This document shows positions 6,754 through 14,475 of a stretch of DNA of 17,663 nucleotides, piece by piece. A model generated the notes under the pieces. It was not told where the DNA came from. It saw only the letters and a list, made by a program, of their open reading frames with translations, and did not search any database. How positions within the stretch are numbered: the stretch's first letter is position 1; each line of letters begins with the position of its first letter. The position numbers and the translations under genes were made by a program. The stretch is from assembly GCA_026193355.1 (NCBI GenBank), contig JAPHTL010000025.1, positions 1 to 17,663 on the forward strand, written 5' to 3'. Source of the DNA: Rhodospirillales bacterium. GTDB lineage: Bacteria > Pseudomonadota > Alphaproteobacteria > Rhodospirillales > JAPHTL01.

Positions 6754-7155
6754 TTGAAACGACCGAAGGACCAGCAACCGCGGATAAGGGTGCTTTTCGG
6801 GTCTGCCACGGCATTGGGACCGGGCAAGGTTGACATGCTTGAGGCGATTGAGCGCACCGGTTCAATCTCCGCCGCCGCGCGCGACATGGGAATGTCGTAT
6901 CGGCGCGCCTGGGTTCTCGTCGATTCCATGAACAAGGCGTTCGGTCACGATCTGGTTGTTACGGCGACGGGGGGGCGTGGCGGCGGCGGTGCGCACGTCA
7001 CGTCGTTCGGCCTGGAAATTCATCGCCGCTATCGTGAAATGGAAGATAAGGCGACCAGGAGCGTGCGCGAGGAATTGGAGGGCTTCTCGCGTATGCTTGA
7101 ATGCATGGGGGGCGGCCGGGATCACGGCGTAAAGAGCGGCAGGAACGGAAAGTAA
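6754..7155 (+). CDS. ModE-like winged-helix regulator, DNA-binding domain only
   Basis: 133 residues. The sequence follows the ModE N-terminal domain closely: LGPGKVDMLEAIERTGSISAA leads into the helix-turn-helix at about 36-60 (AARDMGMSYRRAWVLVDSMN), then the glycine-rich wing at 73-83 (GGRGGGGAHVT). The C-terminal molybdate-binding (TOBE/molbindin) domains of full ModE (about 260 residues) are absent, so it may not sense molybdate by itself. The start is TTG at 6754, with a GGGGGGAG stretch about 10 bases upstream; a GTG at 6790 is a later option but would cut into the fold. It is divergent from the DUF2478-DUF364 gene, and chpT begins one base after its stop. Likely target: Mo/W genes such as moaA. 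Confidence 0.82.
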   Translation: MKRPKDQQPRIRVLFGSATALGPGKVDMLEAIERTGSISAAARDMGMSYRRAWVLVDSMNKAFGHDLVVTATGGRGGGGAHVTSFGLEIHRRYREMEDKATRSVREELEGFSRMLECMGGGRDHGVKSGRNGK

Positions 7156-7156
7156 A

Positions 7157-7816
7157 ATGACGGATTCTATCGACTTGAGGGTTGCGGGCCTGCTTTGCTC
7201 GCGGATGTGTCACGATCTCGTCAGCCCGGTTGGCGCGATCAACAACGGGATCGAACTTCTCGGTGACGCCGGGGGAAGCGTGGCGGAGGAATCCCTCGCC
7301 CTGATAGGCCGGAGTGCGGAACAGGCTTCACGGCGGCTTGCATTCTTTCGCGTGGCGTTTGGATTGGGCAGGCCTGCTGGGCGTATGGATGGGGGAAGGG
7401 CACGTGGTATTGTCGCCGATTACCTTGCGGATGGCCCCGTCAGCCTTGAATGGAACATAGCCCCGGTCCTGTGCGAGGAAATGCCCGACGGCGCCGTGCG
7501 CCTGTTGCTCAATCTTGTCCTTATGCTTGCCGAATCATTGCCGCGCGGGGGCGTTGTATCGGTCCATGCGGCCGATCTTTCGGACGGTTTGGGGCTGGCG
7601 CTGCGCGCCGAGGGGGAAAAGGCGACGATTGGTGATGACAGAAGGGGCGCCATTTCGGATGCGGCGGCCATCGCGGATTTGACGCCGCGGAATGTTCAGG
7701 CCTACTTCACTTCCCGCCTGGCAACGGAACTCGGGGCTGGCTTGCAGATTTCCGAGAGCGTCGCCGACACGGTTTCTGTCGGCTGTCTTGTGAAAAAAAT
7801 TGCACCAGGCGGTTGA
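7157..7816 (+). CDS. chpT: histidine phosphotransferase ChpT
   Basis: 219 residues, usual length. ChpT is a cytoplasmic dimeric phosphotransferase that moves phosphate from the hybrid kinase CckA to CtrA (and CpdR) in the alphaproteobacterial cell-cycle and motility relay. The phosphorylated histidine is H19 in LCSRMCHDLVSPVGAINNG, the hallmark of the family; a degenerate ATPase-like C-terminal domain (DUF2328-type) follows, with no ATP-binding N and G boxes evident. The ATG is one base after the stop of the ModE-like gene, so the two are probably cotranscribed and coupled. ctrA itself lies 5.7 kb downstream; cckA is not in the window. Confidence 0.88.
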   Translation: MTDSIDLRVAGLLCSRMCHDLVSPVGAINNGIELLGDAGGSVAEESLALIGRSAEQASRRLAFFRVAFGLGRPAGRMDGGRARGIVADYLADGPVSLEWNIAPVLCEEMPDGAVRLLLNLVLMLAESLPRGGVVSVHAADLSDGLGLALRAEGEKATIGDDRRGAISDAAAIADLTPRNVQAYFTSRLATELGAGLQISESVADTVSVGCLVKKIAPGG

Positions 7817-7878
7817 ATGCGTCGGAGGGATAACGATGTATTAAGCCACTCTGACTTCTGAAAAATAAGAGACGAACC

Positions 7879-7906
7879 TTGATTTGGCGGTATCGTTGAT
7901 TACAGT
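7879..7906 (+). promoter_or_regulatory. possible promoter upstream of cheA
   Basis: TTGATT at 7879-7884 and TACAGT at 7901-7906, 16 bases apart, each match 4 of 6 of the sigma-70 boxes. They lie in the 154-base gap between chpT and cheA, which suggests that the chemotaxis genes can be transcribed apart from chpT. Weak evidence. Confidence 0.25.
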
Positions 7907-7970
7907 AGATGATTGTGTTGTGCGCAATTAGGCATGTTGGGCCGGTTCTGGCCCCGTGGGAGCCCCAAGG

Positions 7971-10748
7971 ATGGACGACCTTCTTAGCGAATTTTTGACC
8001 GAGACATCGGAAAGTCTCAATGAGATTGATCAGCAACTGGTCGCTTTCGAGCAGAATCCCAATGACACGGAAATTCTGTCGAACATTTTCCGTCTTGTGC
8101 ATACCATCAAGGGCACCAGCGGCTTCCTTGGCCTGCCCAGGCTTGAAAAGGTCGCCCACGCCGGTGAAGACGTCCTCGGCAAGTTCCGCGACGGCGCGCT
8201 GGAAGTAACGCCAGATGCCGTGAGCCTTATCCTTCGCTGTATCGACCAGATCCGTGAGCTTCTTGGAGCACTGGAGGAGACAGAGGCGGAACCTGAGGGC
8301 GACGATTCCCAACTTATCTCCGAGCTGCGGGTGCTGGCCGAGGGCAATGTCACCGCGGCCCCTCCCTCACTTGGCGGCGCGTCGGTCGCAACCCCCGCCA
8401 AAGAACCCGAGCCCGAGCCCGAGGAAGAACCCTCCGGAGGAGGGCCGGTTCTGAACGAACACGGTTTCCCCGTTGCCGCCGAATTGCTGGCTGAGGTTGA
8501 GGCCGCCACATCACAGGGCGTCCAGGCGGCGAGTGAAGAAGAAATGATGGCCGAGATGGCCGCCGAGATGGAAGCCGCAGCGGACGCGCCCGCCGAGGCG
8601 AAGGTCCCGGCGCCAAAGGCTTCTCCCCCCGCCAAGGTGAAGGCGGCGGACAACGCTCCGGCCGAGAAGAAAGAATCATCGGTCGCCACCCAGACCATTC
8701 GCGTCAATGTTGATCTTCTTGAAAACCTCATGACGCTGGTCAGTGAACTGGTGCTGACCCGAAACCAGCTTTTACAGATCGTCCGCGGCATGGAAGACAG
8801 CGAGTTTACTGTGCCCTTGCAGCGTCTCAGCCACATCACCTCCGACCTTCAGGAAGGCGTGATGAAGACGCGCATGCAGCCTATCGGCAACGCATGGGCC
8901 AAGCTGCCCCGTATCGTGCGCGATCTGACCGTCGAATCGGGCAAGAAGATCGACCTTCAGATGAAGGGTGCGGAAACGGAACTTGATCGACAGGTTCTGG
9001 AACTGATCAAGGATCCGCTGACCCATATGGTTCGCAACTCCGCGGACCACGGGCTGGAGGGCCCCAAAGACAGGCTTGCGGCGGGCAAGCGCGAGATCGG
9101 CACGATTCTTCTCAACGCCTTCCATGAAGGCGGGCACATTATCATCGAGATCTCGGACGATGGCCGCGGCCTCAATATGGACAGGATCAAGGAAAAGGTC
9201 GTGATGAACGGACTTGCGTCCGATTCCGATCTTGAGGCCATGTCCGAACAGCAGATCCAGCAGTTCATCTTCAAGGCCGGATTTTCCACCGCTGAAAAGG
9301 TGACAAGCGTTTCGGGCCGTGGCGTCGGAATGGACGTTGTGCGTACGAACATCGAGAAGATCGGCGGGACCATCTCCCTGAAATCGACGCAGGGCTCGGG
9401 ATCCACATTTACCATCAAGATCCCGCTTACCCTGGCGATCGTTTCCGGTCTTATCGTTGAGTGCGGTGGCGAGCGTTTCGCAATTCCGCAGATCAGCGTT
9501 CTCGAACTGGTGCGGGCATCCGCCCATTCAGAACATGCGATCGAAATGATCAACGATGCGCCGGTCCTGCGGCTGCGCAACCGGCTTCTGCCGCTTGTGG
9601 CGCTGGATGACCTGTTGCGTATTGGCTCTGGCAAGCGTCACGACATGAAGGACGAAACATTCATTGTCGTGACCCAGGTTGGCACATACACATTCGGTAT
9701 TCTTGTCGATCGCGTGTTCGATACAGAGGAAATCGTGGTCAAGCCGGTCGCGCCCATCCTGCGCGATATTTCCGTCTATTCTGGGAACACCATACTTGGC
9801 GACGGCAGCGTCATCATGATCCTCGATCCGAATGGCATTGCGGCCGCGACAGGAGAGATCGCCATGGATTCCGGCGCATCGGCGGAAGATGCCGTTTCGA
9901 TGGGGGCGGCGACAGGGGACGAGAAGGTCAGCGTTCTGATCTTCCGGGCCGGGAGCGAGGAACTGAAGGCGGTTCCTCTTGCTCTGGTCGCTCGATTGGA
10001 AGACATCGAACTCGACAAGGTCGAGCATTCCGGTGGGCGCTCGGTCGTGCAGTATCGCGGACAGTTGATGCCACTGATTCCGATCAACGTCGGCCACAAG
10101 TGGCAAACCGAAGGCCGCCAACCGGTTCTGGTCTTCACCGACAGGGATCATTCCATGGGTCTGGTTGTCGATGAAATCGTCGACATCGTTGAAGACCGCA
10201 TGAAGATCGAACTGTCTTCCGATCAGGATGGACTCGTTGGCAGCGCGATCGTTGCGGGCAAGGCGACCGACATCATTGACGCGGGTTACTATCTGACTCA
10301 GGCGTTCTCGGACTGGTTCGGCTCCCTCGAATCAGGTGGTGTTGCTTCTTCCGATGCAGGAAACCGCAAGGTTCTTCTCGTCGATGACAGCCCGTTTTTC
10401 CGGAATCTGCTCTCGCCGGTTCTCTCGGTCGCCGGATATACGGTCACAACGGCCGAGGACGCCGGAAAGGCGCTCAGCATGCGTGAACGCGGCATGGATT
10501 TTGACGTCATCGTCAGCGACATCGAAATGCCCGGAATGAATGGCTTCGAATTCGCCGAGGAAATCAAATCGGGCGGACGCTGGAGCACTGTGCCTCTTGT
10601 GGCCCTGTCCTCGCACGCCACAGATTCCGACTTCGACAGGGGACGTCAGGCCGGTTTCAGCGATTATGTCGCAAAGTTCGATCGCGATGCGCTTTTGCGT
10701 ACGCTTTCGACGACTGTTGCGCATGCGATCTCCGGGGCGGAAGACTGA
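7971..10748 (+). CDS. cheA: hybrid chemotaxis histidine kinase CheA with extra CheW and receiver domains
   Basis: 925 residues, against roughly 650-700 for ordinary CheA. Order: HPt (P1) at 1-105 with phosphorylated H44 (LVHTIKGTSGFLG); a low-complexity Ala/Glu/Pro/Lys linker to about 235 with no recognisable P2; P3 dimerisation (RVNVDLLENLMTLVSELVLTRNQ) near 240-310; P4 ATPase with N box HMVRNSADHGLE near 352, DDGRGLN near 395 and GRGVGMDVV near 449; P5 CheW-like from about 495; a second CheW-like domain from about 651; a receiver from about 798 with D850 (VSDIEMPG). The frame opens at a GTG (7956), but ATG 7971 has GGGAG 8 bases upstream and begins the conserved MDDLLSEFL. No separate cheW is nearby, so the second CheW-like domain may replace it. 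The receiver may act as a phosphate sink. Confidence 0.94.
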   Translation: MDDLLSEFLTETSESLNEIDQQLVAFEQNPNDTEILSNIFRLVHTIKGTSGFLGLPRLEKVAHAGEDVLGKFRDGALEVTPDAVSLILRCIDQIRELLGALEETEAEPEGDDSQLISELRVLAEGNVTAAPPSLGGASVATPAKEPEPEPEEEPSGGGPVLNEHGFPVAAELLAEVEAATSQGVQAASEEEMMAEMAAEMEAAADAPAEAKVPAPKASPPAKVKAADNAPAEKKESSVATQTIRVNVDLLENLMTLVSELVLTRNQLLQIVRGMEDSEFTVPLQRLSHITSDLQEGVMKTRMQPIGNAWAKLPRIVRDLTVESGKKIDLQMKGAETELDRQVLELIKDPLTHMVRNSADHGLEGPKDRLAAGKREIGTILLNAFHEGGHIIIEISDDGRGLNMDRIKEKVVMNGLASDSDLEAMSEQQIQQFIFKAGFSTAEKVTSVSGRGVGMDVVRTNIEKIGGTISLKSTQGSGSTFTIKIPLTLAIVSGLIVECGGERFAIPQISVLELVRASAHSEHAIEMINDAPVLRLRNRLLPLVALDDLLRIGSGKRHDMKDETFIVVTQVGTYTFGILVDRVFDTEEIVVKPVAPILRDISVYSGNTILGDGSVIMILDPNGIAAATGEIAMDSGASAEDAVSMGAATGDEKVSVLIFRAGSEELKAVPLALVARLEDIELDKVEHSGGRSVVQYRGQLMPLIPINVGHKWQTEGRQPVLVFTDRDHSMGLVVDEIVDIVEDRMKIELSSDQDGLVGSAIVAGKATDIIDAGYYLTQAFSDWFGSLESGGVASSDAGNRKVLLVDDSPFFRNLLSPVLSVAGYTVTTAEDAGKALSMRERGMDFDVIVSDIEMPGMNGFEFAEEIKSGGRWSTVPLVALSSHATDSDFDRGRQAGFSDYVAKFDRDALLRTLSTTVAHAISGAED

Positions 10749-10749
10749 T

Positions 10750-10770
10750 ACTGCTTTCGCGCGAAGCAGT
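10750..10770. repeat. hairpin just after cheA
   Basis: ACTGCTT, 7 bases, AAGCAGT forms a 7-bp stem overlapping the end of the cheA stop region; the loop is CG-rich and can pair further. No T run follows. With the next hairpin it may mark processing or partial attenuation between cheA and cheY. Confidence 0.45.
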
Positions 10771-10791
10771 GTTCCTGCAAAGAGTTAACAT

Positions 10792-10816
10792 TGGGCCGCA
10801 GTCAACCTGCGGCCCA
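10792..10816. repeat. GC-rich hairpin between cheA and cheY
   Basis: TGGGCCGCA, 7 bases, TGCGGCCCA: a 9-bp perfect stem, 22 bases after the previous hairpin. No T run follows (GTCACTTCAG), so it is not a clear intrinsic terminator. It could set the relative amounts of cheA and cheY mRNA. Confidence 0.5.
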
Positions 10817-10921
10817 GTCACTTCAGAGGTTTCGAATTTACAAAGACCGGTACGCTGGATAACCTGTCCATGTTGTTTCATGCGTTCTGAATGACTGCCG
10901 ACAAATTACCAAGGATACGGA

Positions 10922-11296
10922 ATGAGTGATCGGAAATCCTGCCTGATCGTCGATGACTCCAAAGTGATTCGCATGGTCGCGCGTAAGATTCTGCAGGAAC
11001 TGGATTTTGACACCATGGAGGCCGCCGATGGAAAGGCGGCCCTTGATGCGTCAATCGAGAAAATGCCTGACGCCATTCTTCTCGACTGGAACATGCCGGT
11101 GATGAGCGGGATTGAGTACCTGCGCGAACTTCGCAAGCTTCCGGGGGGGGATCGCCCCGTGGTCGTTTTCTGTACAACGGAGAACGATATAAAACACATT
11201 CAGGAAGCAATCGAATCCGGGGCGAACGAGTACATAATGAAGCCGTTTGACAGCGAGATCATCCAGGCGAAATTCCAGCAGGTAGGCCTGCTGTGA
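10922..11296 (+). CDS. cheY: chemotaxis response regulator CheY
   Basis: 124 residues, a lone receiver domain. When phosphorylated by CheA it would bind the flagellar switch. Seen: the acidic pair D11/D12 (VDDSK), phosphorylated D55 (ILLDWNMP), the switch threonines TT at 85-86, and K107 (YIMKPFD). The start has AAGGA about 9 bases upstream. It follows cheA after 173 bases containing two hairpins and precedes cheB by 23 bases. A run of eight G (11143-11150) encodes the PGGD turn near residues 74-77. It could alternatively be a receiver with another partner, but position and length favour CheY. Confidence 0.88.
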   Translation: MSDRKSCLIVDDSKVIRMVARKILQELDFDTMEAADGKAALDASIEKMPDAILLDWNMPVMSGIEYLRELRKLPGGDRPVVVFCTTENDIKHIQEAIESGANEYIMKPFDSEIIQAKFQQVGLL

Positions 11297-11319
11297 ACGT
11301 TTCGGGAGGAACGTAGGGA

Positions 11320-12462
11320 ATGTCATTGATCGGGCCTGCGAATCCACTGAGGGCGATGGTTGTCGACGATTCTGCAGTCGTCCGCGGGCTCATTACGCGA
11401 ATGCTTGAATCCGATCCGGCCATCAAGGTCGTCGCCTCCGTTTCGAACGGAAAACTTGCGGTGGACAACGTCGAGCGAAACAACGTTGAGGTGGTCATCC
11501 TCGATATCGAGATGCCCGTGATGGACGGTTTGACGGCATTGCCCCTGCTGCTGAAGGTCGACCCCAAGCTTCAGATTATCATGGCGTCAACCCTTACCCT
11601 GAACAACGCGGAAATCAGCCTGAAGGCGCTTCAGGCCGGGGCGGCGGACTACATCCCGAAGCCAACCACATCGCGTGAAATCAGCGGTGGAATGGACTTC
11701 AAGCACGAACTGCTCGGCAAGGCGAAGAGTCTGGGCGAGGCCCGTCGCCGTTCCATTGGCGACAAGGGGGCGGCGGCGCAGACGGCAACTGCGGCCAGAC
11801 CAGTGGCCGGTGCGCGACCTGCGGGCGGCGTAAGGGTCGGTCCGGCGCAGTTCAACTTGCACGCGACGGGTCCCAAAAACGCGAAAGTGTTGGCGATTGG
11901 CAGTTCAACAGGTGGTCCTCAGGCACTGTTCACGGTTTTGAAGGGCCTGAAGGCGGGGAATCTGGGTATACCGATCATCATCACCCAGCATATGCCGGCC
12001 AAATTCACAACCATTCTTGCCGAACACATCACCCGCATGTCCGGATGGCCCGCCAGCGAAGCCAAGGACGGCGATATCATCCGCCCTGGGCATGTCCTCG
12101 TAGCGCCCGGCGATTTCCATATGCTGATCGAATCGAAAGGCACCGACAAGGTTGTGCGCCTGACCCAGGACCCGCCGGAAAATTTCTGCCGTCCGGCGGT
12201 TGACCCAATGTTCAGGAGTGTCAGTGCAGCCTACGGTGGACACGTTCTTGCTGTTGTTCTGACCGGCATGGGGGCGGATGGCGCAAAAGGCGGCGTGGAT
12301 ATTGTTGAAAACGGCGGGACCCTCATTGCTCAGGATGAGGCGACCAGCGTTGTCTGGGGGATGCCCGGCGCCGCCGCGGAAAAGGGTATCTGTTCCGCAG
12401 TCCTGCCGGTCAACGACATTGCGCCATCGGTGATCAGGTTCGTCAGCCAAGGCAAGATATGA
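11320..12462 (+). CDS. cheB: chemotaxis protein-glutamate methylesterase CheB
   Basis: 380 residues. Removes methyl groups from (and deamidates) receptor glutamates during adaptation. The N-terminal receiver domain has D16/D17 and phosphorylated D62 (ILDIEMPVMDG). A linker of roughly 145-185, rich in Ala/Gly/Arg, leads to the C-terminal esterase domain with the catalytic triad S196 (GSSTGGPQ), H224 (ITQHMP) and D320 (LTGMGADGA). All three are present, so the enzyme should be active. GGGAGGAA upstream of the ATG serves as ribosome binding site. The stop overlaps cheR by ATGA, coupling the two opposing adaptation enzymes. Confidence 0.95.
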   Translation: MSLIGPANPLRAMVVDDSAVVRGLITRMLESDPAIKVVASVSNGKLAVDNVERNNVEVVILDIEMPVMDGLTALPLLLKVDPKLQIIMASTLTLNNAEISLKALQAGAADYIPKPTTSREISGGMDFKHELLGKAKSLGEARRRSIGDKGAAAQTATAARPVAGARPAGGVRVGPAQFNLHATGPKNAKVLAIGSSTGGPQALFTVLKGLKAGNLGIPIIITQHMPAKFTTILAEHITRMSGWPASEAKDGDIIRPGHVLVAPGDFHMLIESKGTDKVVRLTQDPPENFCRPAVDPMFRSVSAAYGGHVLAVVLTGMGADGAKGGVDIVENGGTLIAQDEATSVVWGMPGAAAEKGICSAVLPVNDIAPSVIRFVSQGKI

Positions 12463-13403
12463 GTCCGGATGACTTCGACTTTATTGCAGGACTGCTAAGA
12501 CAGGAATCTGGTCTGGTCCTGACGCCTGACAAGGCCTATCTGCTTGAAAGCAGATTGATGCCTGTTGCGCGCAAACGCGGCCTGAAGGGATTGCCGGAGC
12601 TGATTCTGGCGCTTCGGACAAAAAGGGATGTCGCGCTGGTCACGGAAGTGACGGAAGCGATGACAACCAATGAGTCCTTTTTCTTTCGTGACGTGACGCC
12701 GTTTGATCATTTTCGCGATATCGTTCTGCCGCACCTTGTTCAAACGAGGGGGGCGAAAAAGTCCATTCGCATCTGGTGCGCGGCGGCTTCAAGCGGTCAG
12801 GAGCCCTATTCCCTTGCGATGGTTCTGAAAGAAGCGTCGGCAAAGCTGCCGGGATGGAAGTTCGAGATTCTCGGGACAGATATCTCGAAAGAGATACTGG
12901 AAAAGGCAAAGGCAGGGCTTTATTCCCAGTTTGAAGTCCAGCGTGGGCTGCCCATTCAGCTTATGGTCAAGTATTTCCAGAAACGTGACGATCAGTGGCA
13001 GATCGATCCTGCGCTCAGGGCCATGATCACGTTCAAGGAGTTCAACCTGCTCCACGACATGAAGGCCATGGGGAAGTTTGACGTCGTGTTCTGCCGCAAC
13101 GTCCTGATCTATTTCGATCCACCAACCAAGGCGAAGGTCCTTGCGAATGTCGCTTCGCTGATGCCTTCGGATGGCATCCTTTTTCTTGGCGGCGCGGAGA
13201 CGGTCCTTGGCGTTTCGGACAAGTTCAGGCCTCTTCCCGGCCATCGCGGCGTTTATGGACTTGAAGGGGGCGTTTTGCCCGGCCAATCCGTCGGGGCCTC
13301 TCCGGCCCCTGCTGCCGCTTCCAGCCCCGCCGTTTCCGCGGCAGCGCCGCGCCCCGCTTTCGGGGCAACGCCACCCAAACCGAATCCATTCAAGAAGGAT
13401 TGA
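12459..13403 (+). CDS. cheR: chemotaxis protein methyltransferase CheR
   Basis: 314 residues. Methylates receptor glutamates with S-adenosylmethionine. Seen: the N-terminal helical domain (1-75) ending in TTNESFFFRD (69-78), the SAM-binding WCAAASSGQEPYS (106-118), LGTDIS (138-143), and FCRNVLIYF (211-219), all standard for CheR. The last 40 residues (about 275-314) are a Pro/Ala/Ser-rich tail absent from short CheR proteins, possibly a flexible tether. The start codon overlaps the cheB stop. It is the last gene of the che set, with a strong terminator 42 bases after the stop. Confidence 0.94.
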   Translation: MSPDDFDFIAGLLRQESGLVLTPDKAYLLESRLMPVARKRGLKGLPELILALRTKRDVALVTEVTEAMTTNESFFFRDVTPFDHFRDIVLPHLVQTRGAKKSIRIWCAAASSGQEPYSLAMVLKEASAKLPGWKFEILGTDISKEILEKAKAGLYSQFEVQRGLPIQLMVKYFQKRDDQWQIDPALRAMITFKEFNLLHDMKAMGKFDVVFCRNVLIYFDPPTKAKVLANVASLMPSDGILFLGGAETVLGVSDKFRPLPGHRGVYGLEGGVLPGQSVGASPAPAAASSPAVSAAAPRPAFGATPPKPNPFKKD

Positions 13404-13444
13404 TCCTTCGGTGCCATGACCTGTGGATGTCACACGTTCGAACC

Positions 13445-13473
13445 GGCGGCTTCATGTGATGCCGCCTTTTTTT
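13445..13473 (+). terminator. intrinsic terminator after cheR
   Basis: GGCGGC (13445-13450), a 10-base loop, GCCGCC (13461-13466), then seven T (13467-13473). Textbook form and position at the end of the che operon. On the other strand there is no T run, so it does not serve the convergent ctrA gene well. Confidence 0.85.
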
Positions 13474-13492
13474 ATGATCGTGAGGTGAGGGA

Positions 13493-14206
13493 TCAGGCCT
13501 TGGCGAGCTTCGGTTCGGCTTTCTGGGCCTCTTCGGGGTCACGCAGAACGTAGCCGCGTCCCCAGACCGTCTGGATGTAGTTTTCTCCGCCTGTGGCGGT
13601 ATCCAGCTTTTTCCGAAGTTTGCAGACGAAAACGTCGATGATTTTCAATTCAGGCTCGTCGATTCCGCCATAGAGGTGATTCAGGAAGGCTTCCTTGGTA
13701 AGGGTATTGCCCTTGCGGAGGGAGAGAAGCTCAAGGATTCCGTATTCCTTGCTGGTCAGGTGAAGGGGCTTGCCTTCCACCTCCACGGACTGTGTATCCA
13801 GATTGACCGCGAGCTTGCCGGTGCTGATGACGGACTGGGCGTGTCCCTTGGACCGGCGGACGATGGCCTGAATCCGCGCTATCAGTTCGTCCTTGTTGAA
13901 GGGCTTCGTCAGATAGTCGTCTGCGCCAACGCCGAGGCCCTTGACCTTCTGGTCCGGCTCGTTGAGGCCGGAGAGGATAAGCACGGGGATCTCGTTGCGT
14001 CCGGAACGAAGCCGGCGAAGGAACTCGTAACCATCAATGTCCGGAAGCATGAGGTCGAGGATGATGATGTCGTAGTCGTAAAGCTTGCTCAGCTCCAGCC
14101 CTTCTTCACCCTGGGCGGTGGAGTCTGAGACCATGCCTGACGACTTGAGCATCAATTCGATGCTCTGCCGCATTGTCGATTCGTCTTCAACTACAAGGAC
14201 ACGCAT
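13493..14206 (-). CDS. ctrA: cell-cycle / motility master regulator CtrA
   Basis: 237 residues. OmpR-type response regulator: receiver domain (1-120) with phosphorylated D51 (IILDLMLPDIDGYEF) and K at TKPFNKDEL, followed by a winged-helix DNA-binding domain (about 128-225) ending in the highly conserved IQTVWGRGYVLRDP. The MRVLVVEDES start and near-canonical sequence make CtrA the clear assignment. In Caulobacter it controls replication and flagellar genes; in Rhodospirillales mainly motility. It receives phosphate from ChpT, encoded in this window. The C-terminus ends in LAKA rather than in two alanines, the ClpXP degradation tag of Caulobacter CtrA. AAGGGG lies 6 bases before the ATG. It converges on cheR and shares its upstream region with fliI. 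Confidence 0.95.
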   Translation of the reverse strand: MRVLVVEDESTMRQSIELMLKSSGMVSDSTAQGEEGLELSKLYDYDIIILDLMLPDIDGYEFLRRLRSGRNEIPVLILSGLNEPDQKVKGLGVGADDYLTKPFNKDELIARIQAIVRRSKGHAQSVISTGKLAVNLDTQSVEVEGKPLHLTSKEYGILELLSLRKGNTLTKEAFLNHLYGGIDEPELKIIDVFVCKLRKKLDTATGGENYIQTVWGRGYVLRDPEEAQKAEPKLAKA

Positions 14207-14317
14207 GCCTACCCCTTATTTTCGCAGTGCCCTGTTTCCCCCGGCGACGTGTTTCTTTAGACGTTAACCTTTACGCAACGGTATTGTCGAGAACCATTGC
14301 AAGAAACCTGTTCCAAG

Positions 14318-14326
14318 ATATCCACA
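14318..14326 (+). promoter_or_regulatory. DnaA-box-like sequence between ctrA and fliI
   Basis: ATATCCACA differs from the consensus TTATCCACA at one position. It is a single site and could be chance, but it lies 112 bases upstream of the ctrA start, where cell-cycle control by DnaA would make sense. Confidence 0.22.
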
Positions 14327-14348
14327 GAAAAACCGGATCAGCAGCTAT

Positions 14349-14363
14349 TTTACCAAACATTAA
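14349..14363 (+). promoter_or_regulatory. candidate CtrA box upstream of fliI
   Basis: TTTA, 7 bases, TTAA (followed by A) compares with the CtrA consensus TTAA-N7-TTAAC, matching 7 of 9 fixed positions with correct spacing. It lies 113 bases before the fliI start. A separate TTAAC half-site occurs at 14264-14268, 58 bases before the ctrA start, with a poor partner. Together they are suggestive only. Confidence 0.3.
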
Positions 14364-14475
14364 ACTTGGCCGACCTATTGTATGATCGGGGTCGCCGCCG
14401 CCTTGCTGGTCGAATTCTGGCGGAAATCCGGGCGATTGTCGTCCGGTTGTGGGCGCAGAGTAGCTGGAAACGGGA

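Noticed and set aside
6587..6865. A 93-residue N-terminal extension of the DUF2478-DUF364 frame
   Set aside because: It overlaps the promoter region and the first 112 bases of the divergent ModE-like gene, shows no conserved motif, and the family-like sequence begins after the ATG at 6586.
7939..7954. GGGCC/GGCCC hairpin next to the cheA ribosome binding site
   Set aside because: Only 5 bp and close to chance in GC-rich DNA; it stops short of the Shine-Dalgarno sequence.
7956..7970. GTG start of cheA five codons upstream
   Set aside because: The GTG overlaps the ribosome binding site GGGAG that serves the ATG at 7971, and CheA proteins typically begin at MDDLL.
8404..8427. GAGCCC tandem repeats in cheA
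   Set aside because: Only three or so copies encoding an EPEPEP linker; ordinary low-complexity linker sequence.
9528..10151. Long antisense open frame of 207 codons inside cheA (also others opposite fliI and adh)
   Set aside because: Shadow of a well-conserved gene; composition is low-similarity and there is no plausible start region.
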